Positions 5,623 to 6,140 of a stretch of 6,140 bases of DNA are shown piece after piece (within the stretch, counting starts at the first letter, position 1; the number at the start of each line of letters is the position of its first letter). The DNA is from Actinomycetota bacterium (GTDB lineage Bacteria > Actinomycetota > Humimicrobiia > Humimicrobiales > Humimicrobiaceae), in the NCBI GenBank assembly GCA_028695395.1, contig JAQVJB010000073.1:3542-9681 (forward strand), in the 5' to 3' direction. A program made the translations under genes and the position numbers. The notes under the pieces were generated by a model, which had not been told where the DNA came from, searched no databases, and was given only the letters and a program-made list of their open reading frames with translations.

Positions 5623-6140
5623 ATGGTAAACAGGAGTTACGAGATATATCCCTATCGTTGGACCATACTGATATTATTCATGCTGATAAATATATCGATA
5701 CAGATAATGTGGATATGTTTTGCTCCGATAACAGGGCCTGCTGCAGAATTTTATGGTGTATCAGATCTAAATATCGGGCTGCTTGCAATGATTTTTATGA
5801 TTATCTATATACCATTATCTATCCCTGTATCATGGATGGTAGATACAATGGGATATCGAAAATCAGTTAGCATCGGTGCAGGAATCATGGCTATTGCCGG
5901 TCTTTTCCGGGGTTTTATTGGTACAAGCTATACAGCTGTTTTAATCACAACTATAGCCCTAGCTGTTTCCCAGCCGTTTATGATGAATTCAATAAGCACA
6001 GTAGCTGCCAAATGGTTCCCTATTGAAGAGCGCGCAACAGCTTCAGGACTTGCTCTTGTCGCAAATTTTATGGGTATAGCTATTGGACAGGTCCTGTCCC
6101 CTGTCTTGTTTCTTCGTTTCGGAATTATTAATATGTTACT
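5623..6140 (+). CDS. Major facilitator superfamily transporter, FLVCR-like, N-terminal part
   Basis: The reading frame starts at ATG 5623 and is open to the window edge. It gives 172 residues, less than half of a usual 400-450 residue MFS protein. The first membrane segment is about 13-35 (WTILILFMLI onward). A short loop with FYGVSDLNIG (43-52) leads to the second segment, about 50-70. The cytoplasmic loop 2-3 then carries an MFS motif-A-like D74-x-x-G77-x-R79-K80. Segments follow at about 82-98, 102-120 and 138-156, with KWFPIEERATASG (130-142) between the fourth and fifth. The GVSDL segment, the IP-x-SW-x-x-D-x-x-G order and the WFP loop recall FLVCR-type permeases, whose animal members move choline or heme; this likeness is from memory. 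The substrate is not predictable. It diverges from copB, so shared regulation is possible but unproven. The C-terminus lies outside the window. Confidence 0.85.
   Translation, partial: MVNRSYEIYPYRWTILILFMLINISIQIMWICFAPITGPAAEFYGVSDLNIGLLAMIFMIIYIPLSIPVSWMVDTMGYRKSVSIGAGIMAIAGLFRGFIGTSYTAVLITTIALAVSQPFMMNSISTVAAKWFPIEERATASGLALVANFMGIAIGQVLSPVLFLRFGIINML

Noticed and set aside
5658..5870. Plus-strand open frame of 70 codons near the right end
   Set aside because: It is a shifted frame within the MFS transporter, whose own frame has membrane segments, a strong Shine-Dalgarno and runs off the window.

Overview
The window is AT-rich bacterial DNA (well over half A+T by eye). It has compact, well-spaced genes, purine-rich Shine-Dalgarno sites, lipobox signal peptides and TATAAT-type promoter elements. 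The host is probably a low-GC bacterium, perhaps from an uncultured or anaerobic lineage. The sequence alone does not fix the phylum, and there is no rRNA, tRNA or other phylogenetic marker here.

Four genes lie on the minus strand and are read from right to left. They are a CopB-type (P1B-3) copper-exporting P-type ATPase with a histidine-rich N-terminus (3267-5357), a small molybdopterin-dependent oxidoreductase of the sulfite oxidase/MsrP fold predicted to be a lipoprotein (2498-3172), a glucose/sorbosone dehydrogenase (GSDH/HHIP-like) beta-propeller lipoprotein (1110-2411), and a PfkB-family carbohydrate or nucleoside kinase (50-1054). Gaps are 94, 86 and 55 bases and no convincing terminator separates the genes, so one transcript or overlapping transcripts are plausible. 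On the plus strand, diverging from the ATPase across a 265-base spacer, is the N-terminal part of a major facilitator transporter (5623 to the window end). It resembles FLVCR-like permeases.

The spacer holds an extended -10 promoter for copB, a TATAAT element for the transporter, and a short G+C-rich inverted repeat (TCTGG-GT-CCAGA) placed like a regulator site upstream of copB. CopB has no recognisable Shine-Dalgarno; the other genes do.

Functionally, three of the four minus-strand products act in or outside the membrane: metal export, a molybdenum-cofactor redox lipoprotein, and a sugar-dehydrogenase-like lipoprotein. A copper- or oxidant-stress envelope module is a reasonable hypothesis, but it rests on gene order and family knowledge only. 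No mobile element, CRISPR array, RNA gene or clearly new system was found. The most unusual point is the molybdenum-cofactor enzyme whose signal peptide lacks a twin-arginine motif.
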